64,000 bases of DNA. Source: Cellulomonas cellasea (GTDB taxonomy: Bacteria; Actinomycetota; Actinomycetes; Actinomycetales; Cellulomonadaceae). The notes beneath the pieces were generated by a model. The model searched no databases, was not told the DNA's origin, and saw nothing but the letters and a program-made list of their open reading frames with translations. Below are positions 10,035 through 21,393 of this stretch, piece after piece (the first letter of the stretch is position 1; every line of letters begins with the position of its first letter). Position numbers and translations under genes: made by a program. The DNA lies in contig NZ_JAUDBQ010000019.1 in the NCBI RefSeq assembly GCF_030372105.1, forward strand, positions 1 through 64,000. The letters are read 5' to 3'.

Positions 10035-10082
10035 TGTCAGGCAGGCCCCGCATACCGGGCGGAACCTGTCCGCAAACCACCC

Positions 10083-10088
10083 TAGCGT
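10083..10088 (+). promoter_or_regulatory. -10 element TAGCGT, leaderless arrangement
   Basis: TAGCGT ends seven bases before the ATG of the alpha/beta hydrolase at 10096, so transcription would begin at or next to the start codon. There is no ribosome binding site. Confidence 0.5.
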
Positions 10089-10095
10089 TGCCTCC

Positions 10096-10836
10096 ATGAA
10101 CACCACCACCTACGTCCTCGTCCCCGGCTTCTGGCTCGGAGGCTGGGCTTGGCGTGCCGTCGCAGACTCCCTGCGTGAGCGCGGCCACGTCGTGCACGCC
10201 GTCGACCTCCCAGGCATGGGCGAGCGCGCCCACCTCGGCTCCCCCGAGACCGACCTGACCACCCACATCGACGACGTGGCGCACCTGCTCGAGCAGCAGG
10301 ACCTGCACGACGTCGTGCTCGTCGGCCACAGCTACGGCGCCCTGGTGACGACAGGTGTGGCGGACCGCATGCCCGATCGCGTGGCGCGCCTGGTCTACAT
10401 CGACTCAGGGCCCCTGCCGGACGGCATGGCACAGGCCGACTTCGAGGGGCCCGACGCGCGCGCGGCCAACGAGGACCTGGTCATGACGCAGGGCCAGGGC
10501 TGGAAGCTCCCGCCGCCGCCCTGGGCAGCGCTCGCCGCCCAGGCGCCCGAGGTCGACGACGCCGCCGTCGCCGCGCTCGTCGAGGGCTCGCAGCCGCAGC
10601 CCTGGCTGACCGCCACCCAGCCGGTCGCGCTCACCGGCGCCTGGGAGCGGCTGCCCCGGACGGGCGTGCTGTGCAGCTTCAGCCTGGAGCAACTGCGGCA
10701 GATGGCGCCACAGACGCCGGTGTTCGCGCACATGGTCGACGGCGACTGGACGTACGTCGAGCTTCCGACCTGGCACTGGCCGATGATCAGCCGACCGGTG
10801 GAGCTCGCCGCGGTGCTGGAGTCCGTCAGCGGCTAG
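10096..10836 (+). CDS. Alpha/beta hydrolase
   Basis: Encodes 246 residues with an alpha/beta hydrolase fold. YVLVPGFWLGGWAWR contains the oxyanion-hole region, VLVGHSYGALVT is the nucleophile elbow (Ser in GHSYG), and the C-terminal ELPTWHWPM supplies a candidate catalytic His. Similar actinobacterial proteins are annotated as esterases or MhpC-like hydrolases; the substrate is unknown. It is divergent from a WYL regulator, which probably controls it. Its stop overlaps the stop of the convergent oxidoreductase by four bases. Confidence 0.85.
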   Translation: MNTTTYVLVPGFWLGGWAWRAVADSLRERGHVVHAVDLPGMGERAHLGSPETDLTTHIDDVAHLLEQQDLHDVVLVGHSYGALVTTGVADRMPDRVARLVYIDSGPLPDGMAQADFEGPDARAANEDLVMTQGQGWKLPPPPWAALAAQAPEVDDAAVAALVEGSQPQPWLTATQPVALTGAWERLPRTGVLCSFSLEQLRQMAPQTPVFAHMVDGDWTYVELPTWHWPMISRPVELAAVLESVSG

Positions 10837-12245
10837 GCGCCGCCGAGGTCGACGCCCAGGTCGAGGTCGGCGAGCAGCACGGGCAGCCCGCTGGCCATCG
10901 ACTGGTTGCCGGCGATGCCCACGGCGGCGGCGCGCACCCCGTCGAGGTAGCCCGCCGCACGGCCCAGCGGGTCGTCCTGCGCGCCGCGGAACACGTCCGC
11001 GAGCAGGATCGCGTCCCCGCCGCCGTGGCTGCCGCGCCCGCGCGGGATCGGGTGCTCATAGGCCTGCGCCCAGTGGCGCTGCACCAGCAGCCGCTCGCCA
11101 TGCGGGCGGGGGCCCTCGTCCACCCGGTCCGGCGTGGCGCTCGGGTCGAGCACGGCGTTGCCGTCAGCGTCGGGCTGCACGGCGCCGCGCTCGACGACCT
11201 CGAGCTCGGCGCGCCCGGCCGTGCCGTTGACCGTCACGCGGTACCCCTCCCACGGGCTGTGCGCGTTGAGCGAGTACGTGAGGGTGGCGCCGCGCTGGTA
11301 GTCGACGAGCACCGACATGTTGTCCTCGATGGTGATGCCGGGGCCGAAGACGTCCTGGTCGCGCAGGTAGCCGTCGTGCTCCTCGGCGTCGAGGTAGAGC
11401 GCCGCCAACCGGGAGTCGGCGCGCAGGTCCAGCGCGAACGGGTCGCCCACGGCGCCGGTTCCGCGCGTGGGCCGGGGGCCGAGCGACCGGGCGCGGGCGT
11501 TCTCGTCGCCGTAGAAGCGCAGCCCCCCGGAGGCGAACACCCGGGTGGGGACGTCGTCGAGCCACCAGTTCACCAGGTCGAAGTGGTGGCTGGACTTGTG
11601 CACCAGCAGGCCGCCCGACTTCGACTTGTCGCGGTGCCAGCGGCGGAAGTAGTCGGCGCCGTGCACGGTGTCGAGGGCCCATTCGAAGTGCACGCTCGTG
11701 ACGTCGCCGATGACGCCGGTGGCGATGACCTCGCGCAGCGCGGAGTTCCGCGGCGAGTAGCGGTAGTTGAAGGTCATCACGACGTCGCGGCCGGTGCGCG
11801 CGACGGCGTCGGAGATGCGCCGGCAGCCCGCGGCGTCGATGGTGAGCGGCTTCTCGAGCACGACGTCGGCGCCGGCGTCGAGCGCGCGGGAGACCACGTC
11901 GGCGTGGGTGTGGTCGGGGGTGGCGACGACGACCCGCTCCACCTGCTGCTCCGCGATCATCTGCTCGAGCGCGTCGGGCTGGTAGCGGGGCAGCTGGGCT
12001 CCCACGTGCGCGTCGTAGTAGGCGGCGCGGGCGGGGTTGGGCTCGCACCAGGCCACGAGCTCGGCGACCTCGGCGTGCTCGCCGACGATCGCGTCGATGT
12101 ACATCTGGGAGCGGTGGCCCGCGCCGACGACGGCGTGGCGGCGGCGGCCGCCGGGCGCAGCCGCAGAGTCGGTGTCGGACACCGTGTCGGGTCCGGTGTC
12201 GGTGACTGTGGCAAGAGGGGCTGGCGCGGGCGACGTCGACGTCAT
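10833..12245 (-). CDS. Gfo/Idh/MocA family NAD(P)-dependent oxidoreductase
   Basis: Encodes 470 residues. The Rossmann N-terminal half (about 36-165) has the dinucleotide loop VVGAGHRSQMY and the family's EKPL motif (VLEKPLTIDAAG), with the catalytic-face HKSSHHFD region further on. The C-terminal half is the alpha/beta oxidoreductase domain. These enzymes oxidise or reduce sugar and inositol derivatives. The size, above the usual 330-400, reflects an Ala/Thr-rich leader and a longer C-terminal domain. A GAGGA site precedes the ATG. It is divergent from the GH51 gene, suggesting a role in processing sugars released from plant polymers. Confidence 0.87.
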   Translation of the reverse strand: MTSTSPAPAPLATVTDTGPDTVSDTDSAAAPGGRRRHAVVGAGHRSQMYIDAIVGEHAEVAELVAWCEPNPARAAYYDAHVGAQLPRYQPDALEQMIAEQQVERVVVATPDHTHADVVSRALDAGADVVLEKPLTIDAAGCRRISDAVARTGRDVVMTFNYRYSPRNSALREVIATGVIGDVTSVHFEWALDTVHGADYFRRWHRDKSKSGGLLVHKSSHHFDLVNWWLDDVPTRVFASGGLRFYGDENARARSLGPRPTRGTGAVGDPFALDLRADSRLAALYLDAEEHDGYLRDQDVFGPGITIEDNMSVLVDYQRGATLTYSLNAHSPWEGYRVTVNGTAGRAELEVVERGAVQPDADGNAVLDPSATPDRVDEGPRPHGERLLVQRHWAQAYEHPIPRGRGSHGGGDAILLADVFRGAQDDPLGRAAGYLDGVRAAAVGIAGNQSMASGLPVLLADLDLGVDLGGA

Positions 12246-12336
12246 GATGTCCTCAGCGTTCTCTCGGCGCGACGGCGCCGACTCGTGGGAAAGCGCGTTC
12301 CGTAGCGCCAGACTAGTCCGCCCCAGCGTCGCGCTC

Positions 12337-12342
12337 TAGGAT
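12337..12342 (+). promoter_or_regulatory. -10 element TAGGAT for the GH51 gene
   Basis: TAGGAT lies eight bases before an ATG at 12351 and 53 bases before the ATG at 12396 that has a ribosome site. Transcription would therefore begin near 12350, giving either a leaderless longer protein or a 47-base leader. A GACTAGTC palindrome at 12311-12318 sits just upstream, between the divergent genes. Confidence 0.45.
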
Positions 12343-12395
12343 CTACAACGATGAACAGTCGGCGAGGACGCCGACACGCACCTCAGGAGAAGCTG

Positions 12396-13934
12396 ATGCC
12401 CCACCCGCGCGCCCAGGTCGTGCTCCACCCCGACTTCCAGGTCGGCGAGATCGACCGCCGCCTGTTCGGATCCTTCGTCGAGCACCTCGGCCGGGCCGTC
12501 TACACCGGGATCTACGAGCCCGGCCACGCCACCGCCGACGAGCACGGCTTCCGCCGCGACGTCGCCGACCTCACCCGCGAGCTCGGCGTCAGCGTGGTGC
12601 GCTACCCCGGCGGCAACTTCGTCTCCAACTACAACTGGGAGGACGGCGTCGGCCCCCGCGCCGAGCGCAAGCCGTTCATCGACCTCGCCTGGCGCACCAT
12701 CGAGCCCAACGACATCGGCACCGACGAGTTCCTGCAGTGGGCCGAGCGCGAGGGCATCGAGCCGATGATGGCCGTCAACCTCGGCACCCGCGGCGTCGCC
12801 GCCGCAGCGGCCCTCGTCGAGTACTGCAACGGCGAGGCGGGCAGCCGCTGGGCCGACCTGCGCATCGCCAACGGCCGCGAGAAGCCCTACGGCGTGCGGC
12901 TGTGGTGCCTGGGCAACGAGATGGACGGCCCGTGGCAGATCGGCCACAAGGACGCCGAGACGTACGGCCGGCTCGCCGCCGAGGCCGGGAAGGCCATGAA
13001 GCTCGTCGACCCGAGCATCGAGCTCGTGGTGTGCGGGTCCTCCTCGATGCAGATGGACACGTTCGGCTCCTGGGAGCGGACAGTCCTGGAGCACACGTAC
13101 GACATCGTCGACCACCTCTCCATGCACGCGTACTACGAGGAGCTCGACGGCGACCGCGCCAGCTTCCTCGCCTCCGGCACCGCGATGGACCGCTTCATCC
13201 GCCGGGTCGTGGCCTCCGCCGACGCCGTCGGCGCCGAGCGCCGCTCCGACAAGGAGATCACCCTCTCCTTCGACGAGTGGAACGTCTGGTACCTGGCCAC
13301 GCGGTTCCCCGGGGAGAAGAACCTGCCACTGCAGCGCGACGCCCCGCGCATCATCGAGGACGTCTACTCCGGACTCGACGCCGTGGTGGTCGGGGACCTG
13401 CTGGTCACCCTGCTCAACCACGCCGACCGGGTGCCCGTCGCGTGCCTCGCCCAGCTCGTCAACGTCATCGCCCCGATCATGACGGAGCCCGGCGGCGAGT
13501 CCTGGCGCCAGCCCACCTTCCACCCCTTCGCCGAGACCGCCCGGATCGCGCGCGGCGCCGCGCTGGACCTGCGCGTCACCTCCCCCACCACCACGACCCG
13601 CCAGCACGGCGAGGCGCCCCTCGTGACCGCCGCCGCCACCTGGGACGAGGGCGCGGACGGTGACGGCGCCCTGGCGCTGTTCCTGGTCAACCGCTCCGCC
13701 GAGCCGGTCGAGGTGGACCTCGCGCACGTCGGGCTCACCGTCGACCTCACCGGTGGCGTCCAGCTCGTGGCCGACCACGAGCCGGCCGTCGCGGGCCCCG
13801 AGCACGCGGCCCGCGTCGCGGAGCGCTGCCTGTCCACCGTGCCCGCCCCCGCGGGCGGCGAGGGTGGCAGCACGACGCTCACCCTCGCGCCGGAGTCGTG
13901 GACGGCGTTCCACGGGACCGCCCGGAGGAGCTGA
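12396..13934 (+). CDS. abfA: Alpha-L-arabinofuranosidase, GH51
   Basis: Encodes 512 residues, the usual size of intracellular GH51 enzymes. The (beta/alpha)8 barrel holds the acid/base Glu in LGNEMDGPWQIG and the nucleophile Glu in SFDEWNVWY; the last 150 residues or so are the beta-sandwich domain. There is no signal peptide, so it should act on imported arabino-oligosaccharides, removing terminal arabinofuranose from arabinan or arabinoxylan fragments. The ATG at 12396 follows CAGGAG; an upstream in-frame ATG at 12351 adds a basic, unconserved 15-residue tail. The FadR-type regulator follows 37 bases downstream. Confidence 0.93.
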   Translation: MPHPRAQVVLHPDFQVGEIDRRLFGSFVEHLGRAVYTGIYEPGHATADEHGFRRDVADLTRELGVSVVRYPGGNFVSNYNWEDGVGPRAERKPFIDLAWRTIEPNDIGTDEFLQWAEREGIEPMMAVNLGTRGVAAAAALVEYCNGEAGSRWADLRIANGREKPYGVRLWCLGNEMDGPWQIGHKDAETYGRLAAEAGKAMKLVDPSIELVVCGSSSMQMDTFGSWERTVLEHTYDIVDHLSMHAYYEELDGDRASFLASGTAMDRFIRRVVASADAVGAERRSDKEITLSFDEWNVWYLATRFPGEKNLPLQRDAPRIIEDVYSGLDAVVVGDLLVTLLNHADRVPVACLAQLVNVIAPIMTEPGGESWRQPTFHPFAETARIARGAALDLRVTSPTTTTRQHGEAPLVTAAATWDEGADGDGALALFLVNRSAEPVEVDLAHVGLTVDLTGGVQLVADHEPAVAGPEHAARVAERCLSTVPAPAGGEGGSTTLTLAPESWTAFHGTARRS

Positions 13935-13961
13935 CCGTCCCGCCGCTCGGGGCCCCGGCTG

Positions 13962-13977
13962 AGGCACACTCGTGCCT
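13962..13977. promoter_or_regulatory. Perfect inverted repeat AGGCAC-ACTC-GTGCCT at the regulator's start
   Basis: Six-base arms separated by four bases span the ribosome site and the GTG start of the FadR-type gene. The position suits autoregulation. GntR-family operators are commonly short palindromes of this size; binding is inferred. Confidence 0.5.
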
Positions 13978-14682
13978 ATGTCCCGTCCCATGTCCCGCAC
14001 CGACGAGGTCGTCGACGGCATCAAGAAGATGATCCTCGACGGCCGGCTGCACCCCGGTGACCGGCTCCCCGTGGAGAAGGACCTCGCCACGGAGCTGGGC
14101 GTCTCCCGCGGGTCACTGCGGGAGGGGGTGCGCGCGCTGTCGATCCTGGGGGTGCTCGACACCCGGCAGGGCGACGGCACGTACGTGACGAGCCTGGACC
14201 CCGAGCGGCTGCTCGCCCCGATGGGCTTCGTCGTCGACCTGCACGGGCAGAGCGGCGCGGAGTCCTTCCACGCCGTGCGGCGGCTGCTGGAGACCGAGGC
14301 CGCAGGTCTGGCGGCCCAGCACATCGACGCCGCGGGGCTCGCGGAGGCCCGGGCGATCCTCGACTCGGCCGCCGCCGCGCTGCGGGAGGATCCGCTCGAC
14401 CATGAGCGGCTCCTGGAGATGGACATCGCGTTCCACCGGGCCATCGCCACCGCCGCGGGCAACCCCGTGCTGGCCGCGCTGGTGGAGTCGCTCGCGAGCC
14501 GCACCGTGCGGGCGCGGCTGTGGCGCAGCCGGACCGATGAGGACGTGGCCCGGCGGACCCATGACGAGCATGAGGCCGTGCTCGCCGCGCTGGCCGCAGG
14601 CGACCCGGACCGGGCCCGGCTGCGGATGGCCGTGCACCTGCTCGGCGTCGAGGACTTCGTGCACGGCTCCGAGCCCGACTGA
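13972..14682 (+). CDS. FadR-subfamily GntR transcriptional regulator
   Basis: Encodes 236 residues. The N-terminal winged helix (about 10-75) includes LPVEKDLATELGVSRGSLRE and the wing TRQGDGTYV. The rest is an FCD effector domain, with DIAFHRAIATAAGNPVL and the late HDEHEAVLAALAAGD providing the metal/ligand residues. FCD proteins respond to sugar acids and other small carboxylates. It lies between abfA and GH95 and probably controls the local polysaccharide genes. GAGG seven bases upstream favours GTG at 13972; ATG at 13978 or 13990 are alternatives. Confidence 0.88.
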   Translation: MPMSRPMSRTDEVVDGIKKMILDGRLHPGDRLPVEKDLATELGVSRGSLREGVRALSILGVLDTRQGDGTYVTSLDPERLLAPMGFVVDLHGQSGAESFHAVRRLLETEAAGLAAQHIDAAGLAEARAILDSAAAALREDPLDHERLLEMDIAFHRAIATAAGNPVLAALVESLASRTVRARLWRSRTDEDVARRTHDEHEAVLAALAAGDPDRARLRMAVHLLGVEDFVHGSEPD

Positions 14683-14696
14683 CCGGGCCCGGCGCG

Positions 14697-17168
14697 CTAC
14701 CTCGCGGCCAGGATGTCGCCGACCGTGGCCAGGGTGACCACCGCGGGCTCGCCGGGTCGCAGGCCCAGCGCCGTCCGCAGCGACCCGCACCGCACCACGA
14801 CGGGCATCGCGTCGTCGAGGTCGTCGGCCGGGACGTCAGCGTCGAAAGCCTCGTCCTCCTCCCGCGCATCCGGCTCGGCGTCCGCCGTCAGGGTCGCCTG
14901 CACCAGCTCCCCCTCGGCCCATGTCATGTCCACAGTGATCCCGCCGCGCACCCGCAGGCCGCGCACCGAGCCGTCCCGCCAGCCGGGCGGCAGCGCCGGC
15001 AGCAGATGCACCTCCCGCACGCCGTCGACCACCCGGTGGCCCTGCACCAGCATCTCGACGACCCCCGCGGTGAAGCCGAGGTTGCCGTCGACCTGGAACG
15101 GCGGATGGGCGCTGAACAGGTTCCGGTAGACCCCCGCGCCGTCCCCGGCGGGCGCCAGCAGCGCGTGCACCAGCTCCTCCGCGCCGGCGCCGTCATGCAG
15201 CCGGGCGCGCAGCGCGAGCCGCCAGGCCAGGGCCCAGCCGGTGGAGCGGGGCCCGCGGGCGTCAAGGGTCGCCGCCGCGGCCTTGGCGAGGTCCGGCGTG
15301 GTGTCCGGGTGCACCCAGCCGCCGGGGAACACCCCGATCAGGTGCGAGGTGTGGCGATGCTCGGGCTCCGCGTCGACCAGGTCCTGCGACCACTCGGCCA
15401 GGCGGCCGTCGGGCATGGCCCGCTCCCCCGGCAGCCGGCGCAACGCCGCGCCGACCTCCGCCCGCCACGCGTCGACGTCGACGGGTTGGTCGGTGTCCGG
15501 GTCGATGTGCTCGACGCAATCCTCCAGTGCGTCGAGTGAGGCCAGCGTGCACTCGAGCACGCCGCGCACCAGCGCCAAGTCGGAGGTCGTGGACGTCGAC
15601 ACCGCCGCCGGCGCCCCGTCGTCCGCCACGAAGTGGTTCTCCGGGCTGGTCGCGGGCGAGGTGCCCAGGGAGCCGTCGGGCTGCTCGACGAGCCAGTCCA
15701 GGCAGAACCGCGCGGCGCCGTGCAGCAGCGGCCACGCGCGCCCGAGGGCCGCCGTGTCGCCGGTGAACTCGAAGTGCTCCCACACGTGCTGCGCGAGCCA
15801 GGCGCCGCCCAGCGGCCACGCGGTCCACGACGGGTCGCCGTCCCCCTCGCCGGCGGGCAGCGTGAACGCCCAGGCGTCGGAGTTGTGGTGCGCGGTCCAC
15901 CCGCGGGCCCCGTACAGCTCGCGAGCGGTGGCGGCCCCCGACGCCGCCACGCCGGGCAGCCAGCCCAGCAGCGGCTCGGCGCACTCGGCCAGGTTGGCGG
16001 GCCCCGCGGGCCAGTACGCCATCTCCAGGTTGATGTTGGTGGTGTACGCCGAGCTCCACGCCGGGCGGACGTCCTCGTTCCAGATGCCCTGCAGCGTCAT
16101 CGGCATCGTGCCCGGGCGGGAGCCCGCGATCATCAGGTAGCGCCCGTACTGGAACAACATCGCCGCCAGCGCCGGGTCGCCGCCCATCACCGCATGGCGC
16201 GCCACCCGCGAGTCAGTGGTCAGGGCGTCATGGCCGGGGTTGCCGCCGAGGTCCAAGGCGACCCGGTCGAAGAGCGCAGCATGGTCGGCGACGTGGTCGG
16301 CGCGCAGCCGCTCCACCGACTGCTCCGCAGCCGCCGCCACAGTGCCCCGCGCGCGCCGCAGCAGCTTGCCGATGTCGCCGTGCGGCGGCCGCATCGCCCC
16401 CGCGTAGTCGCTCACCGACGTGAGCAGCACCGTCACCTCGCGGGCTCCGTGCACCGTCAGCCCGTCGTCGCGCACCCGCAGGGCGCCGTCGGTGACCACG
16501 CGCATCACCACGGCAGCCGTGATCGAGGCGCCCGGGTCGTCGTCGTAGGCGACCGGCTCCGCGGCGTCCTCATGCGGCGGGTACACGTGGGAGGGCATCC
16601 GCACGGTGCCCGCCCACAGGTCCACGTCGCCGGGGGCGAGGACCACGGGGTGCGGGGACGTGACGCGGACCAGCAGGTCGACGGGCACCTCGGACGTGCG
16701 GTGCACCACCAGCACCCCGGCGGGCGCGCTGACGAACGCCTGCTGCTCAGTCCGCTCCCCCACCTCGCCGAACCGGTGGCCGGCCACCGCCTCGCCCAGG
16801 TCCAGCCAGCGCCGGTACCCGGGCGGGACCTCGTCCTCCGCGCGGCCCGGCTGCTCCACCACCAGGTCCACCAGCGGCTGGTACGCCTGCGTGTGCCCAT
16901 GCTGCAGCCGCTGCGCCAACTGCTCGGCGCGGCGCACATCGCCCTCCGCGAGCGCCTCCCGGGCGGCCCGCACCACCTCCGGGCCCTCCCCGGGCGCCAG
17001 CAGCGGCCGCCCGGAGGCCGTGGCCGGCGAGCCCGACCAGCAGGTGTCGTCGTTGACCTGGAACCGGTCGCGGCGGACCCCGCCGAAGCACATCGCGCCC
17101 AGGCGCCCGTTGCCCAGCGGCAACGCGTCAGTCCACAGGTCGGCAGGTCGGTCGTCGTGCAAGCGCAC
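14697..17168 (-). CDS. GH95 glycoside hydrolase (alpha-L-fucosidase or alpha-L-galactosidase)
   Basis: Encodes 823 residues without a signal peptide. The N-terminal beta domain starts with [19 protein letters not shown], and the helical barrel contains [18 protein letters not shown] (the conserved paired asparagines), [17 protein letters not shown] and [12 protein letters not shown], all characteristic of GH95. The family inverts alpha-1,2-fucosyl bonds or alpha-L-galactosyl bonds of plant xyloglucan and related glycans. The length fits the family. The GTG start has GAGGGGG upstream. It converges on the FadR-type gene with a 14-base gap. Fucosidase versus galactosidase activity cannot be decided. 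Confidence 0.9.
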   Translation of the reverse strand: MRLHDDRPADLWTDALPLGNGRLGAMCFGGVRRDRFQVNDDTCWSGSPATASGRPLLAPGEGPEVVRAAREALAEGDVRRAEQLAQRLQHGHTQAYQPLVDLVVEQPGRAEDEVPPGYRRWLDLGEAVAGHRFGEVGERTEQQAFVSAPAGVLVVHRTSEVPVDLLVRVTSPHPVVLAPGDVDLWAGTVRMPSHVYPPHEDAAEPVAYDDDPGASITAAVVMRVVTDGALRVRDDGLTVHGAREVTVLLTSVSDYAGAMRPPHGDIGKLLRRARGTVAAAAEQSVERLRADHVADHAALFDRVALDLGGNPGHDALTTDSRVARHAVMGGDPALAAMLFQYGRYLMIAGSRPGTMPMTLQGIWNEDVRPAWSSAYTTNINLEMAYWPAGPANLAECAEPLLGWLPGVAASGAATARELYGARGWTAHHNSDAWAFTLPAGEGDGDPSWTAWPLGGAWLAQHVWEHFEFTGDTAALGRAWPLLHGAARFCLDWLVEQPDGSLGTSPATSPENHFVADDGAPAAVSTSTTSDLALVRGVLECTLASLDALEDCVEHIDPDTDQPVDVDAWRAEVGAALRRLPGERAMPDGRLAEWSQDLVDAEPEHRHTSHLIGVFPGGWVHPDTTPDLAKAAAATLDARGPRSTGWALAWRLALRARLHDGAGAEELVHALLAPAGDGAGVYRNLFSAHPPFQVDGNLGFTAGVVEMLVQGHRVVDGVREVHLLPALPPGWRDGSVRGLRVRGGITVDMTWAEGELVQATLTADAEPDAREEDEAFDADVPADDLDDAMPVVVRCGSLRTALGLRPGEPAVVTLATVGDILAAR

Positions 17169-17369
17169 TTGGTCCCCCTCGCTCGGACCGCGCAGACGGC
17201 CCGCCTCACCGCGCGGCGCCGGCGGCCACCGGCGCCGTTCCCCGTCGAGCTGTCGACAGCGAGCAGCTTTCCCGCCGAAAAGTCCGATCTTCGCAGGTGG
17301 CGGGCCGGGCGTCCTGCCGAACGGCGCGCGATTCTCCGCGATTCAGCGGGCGCCACGTCCCCAGACGCG

Positions 17370-17406
17370 ACTCGACCCGGGACCGACATGCGGTCCCGGG
17401 TCGAGT
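17370..17406 (-). terminator. Strong hairpin after clpC
   Basis: A 16-base perfect stem (ACTCGACCCGGGACCG and its complement) encloses a five-base loop, 17 bases past the clpC stop. There is no T-tract, as is common for actinobacterial terminators. Confidence 0.7.
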
Positions 17407-17422
17407 GGTCGTGCTGTGAGGC

Positions 17423-20005
<2,583 letters not shown>

Positions 20006-20081
20006 GTGCACTCCTCACGAGCGACGTGCTTGGTCGGTTACCCGGGGCAGGCCCACGGGCCCGACAAGGCGGCGTTGTTCG

Positions 20082-20087
20082 ATGCTA
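20082..20087 (-). promoter_or_regulatory. -10 element TAGCAT of clpC
   Basis: Read on the minus strand, TAGCAT lies about 75 bases before the clpC start. The hexamer 17 bases upstream (CAGGTT) is a poor -35, as expected for an activator-dependent promoter. Confidence 0.45.
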
Positions 20088-20115
20088 ACGGCGGCGCCCC
20101 GCCCAACCTGCCCGT

Positions 20116-20133
20116 GTTCGCCGCAGGCGTGAC
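20116..20133. promoter_or_regulatory. Candidate ClgR box upstream of clpC
   Basis: The sequence GTTCGCCGCAGGCGTGAC contains CGC-N5-GCG, the core I associate with ClgR, the activator of clp genes in Streptomyces and Corynebacterium. Its centre is about 49 bases upstream of the transcription start implied by the TAGCAT -10 element, a sensible activator position. The clgR gene itself is not in this window. Confidence 0.5.
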
Positions 20134-20218
20134 GCCAGGCCCTGTCGCGGCGTCCGATGAGATCGGCACACGCCGGGCGCAGCGTCAGCAACCAGTCGGA
20201 GCCCGCCACCCCGGGGTC

Positions 20219-21271
20219 TCAGTTGGCGCTCTGTCGCGCATCTGACAGGAGCAACGCGTTTACGCCATCACGCCGTTGCGCCCGCCATAGGTCGAGCCCA
20301 GCCCATTGCCGCGGTGCACCCAGTGACCCGATGTCGAGGTCGGATGACGACGGGAATGCCTCGAGCAGTGAGGCAAGACGGCGGCGCCATTCGATGTCAG
20401 CGTCGATCGATCTCAGCAGGTAAGCGATCACCGCCAGCGCGTTGTACACGCCGAAGACGCTCTTGGGCGAGTCGCTCTCGCGCAGGTGATCGAGTAGTGG
20501 CACGACTCCCACCTTCGGTCGACCCGGCGCGTGCTGCAGCTTCCGGTTGTACAGGCGAGCGCGGTGCGCGGCAACGTTGCGCACGTAGTTCACGCTCGCG
20601 AGCCAACTCGCCATCAGCCTCTTCGTCGGGACCCCGAACGCTTGAGCGATCTCCCCCGCGTCATCGTCGTTGAGGCCCCTGTAGAGGCGGGAGAGGTGAC
20701 CGAGCTCGAGGATCTCGGTGAGCGCCCAGATGGGCATCTGTCCGCCGTACGTCTCCCGGAAATGCCTGACGAAGGTCTCGTCAGAACCCTCCCGACGCTC
20801 ACCGACGCGCTGCAGCCACGCGGCGTGCTTGCTCGGCAGTGTCCGCCAACCGGTCGCCGGGTCTACCTGGTGTTCGACGAACTTGGGGAGGAAGACCTCG
20901 GCGTCGAGGTGCGCGAAGGCAGAACGCCGTCCGAGCACGTAACCGACCCGCATGCGCAGGGCGACCTCGATTCGCTCGACGCCTTCCATCACCAGCATCC
21001 GCAAGTCCCGATCAAAGTCGATCACCTGTGCAATGTGGTCGATGGACGCTCCGGGCCGGTAGCCGCTCACGACTCGCGTTCGCAACCTGCCGTCCTCGCC
21101 CACCTGCTGCTCCGAACTGCGGAGCGGGTAGAGGTACCCCGTGAGTCGGTAGTAGCCGATCGCGCTCAGGAGAGCCTTCGTGTGTTCCCTGGGATCCACG
21201 TCGACCCCGCGGTCTTCAAGCCTCGCAACCTGTTGGTCGAGAGAGAGCCACTCCTTGGTGTACTCGCCCAT
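20219..21271 (-). CDS. Abi family (AbiD/AbiF, Abi_2) HEPN protein, abortive-infection type
   Basis: Encodes 350 residues. The N-terminal third has the Abi_2 pattern (TKEWLSLDQQVARLEDRGV, then LLSAIGYYRLTGYLYPLR), and a central FDRDLRMLVMEGVERIEVALR segment is typical. Toward the C-terminus, NYVRNVAAHRARLYNRKL carries the R-x4-H motif of HEPN ribonucleases. Lactococcal AbiD/AbiF relatives arrest growth during phage infection; RNA cleavage is inferred from the HEPN motif. The gene looks lower in G+C than its neighbours (about 60-67% in three lines I counted) and stands alone between clpC and a thioesterase, which suggests horizontal acquisition. Confidence 0.85.
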   Translation of the reverse strand: MGEYTKEWLSLDQQVARLEDRGVDVDPREHTKALLSAIGYYRLTGYLYPLRSSEQQVGEDGRLRTRVVSGYRPGASIDHIAQVIDFDRDLRMLVMEGVERIEVALRMRVGYVLGRRSAFAHLDAEVFLPKFVEHQVDPATGWRTLPSKHAAWLQRVGERREGSDETFVRHFRETYGGQMPIWALTEILELGHLSRLYRGLNDDDAGEIAQAFGVPTKRLMASWLASVNYVRNVAAHRARLYNRKLQHAPGRPKVGVVPLLDHLRESDSPKSVFGVYNALAVIAYLLRSIDADIEWRRRLASLLEAFPSSSDLDIGSLGAPRQWAGLDLWRAQRRDGVNALLLSDARQSAN

Positions 21272-21282
21272 GACCCTCCAGC

Positions 21283-21322
21283 GGAACGAAAATCAGCCCG
21301 CCGCCTAAGGCGACGGGCTGAT
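21283..21322 (-). terminator. Rho-independent terminator downstream of the thioesterase gene
   Basis: Arms of 14 bases (ATCAGCCCGCCGCC at 21292-21305, with its partner at 21309-21322) pair with one mismatch around a TAA loop and are followed on the minus strand by a short T-tract. It isolates the Abi gene from upstream transcription. Confidence 0.8.
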
Positions 21323-21393
21323 CATGATGCTGCGAGGCTAACGGCCCCTCGCCCCGGCGTCCAGCGGCGGAGCGCGTCATGTGGATGCCACGA

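Noticed and set aside
12311-12318. GACTAGTC palindrome between the oxidoreductase and abfA as an operator shared with the cellulase palindrome
   Set aside because: Only the core ACTAGT is common to both sites; an eight-base palindrome is too likely by chance.
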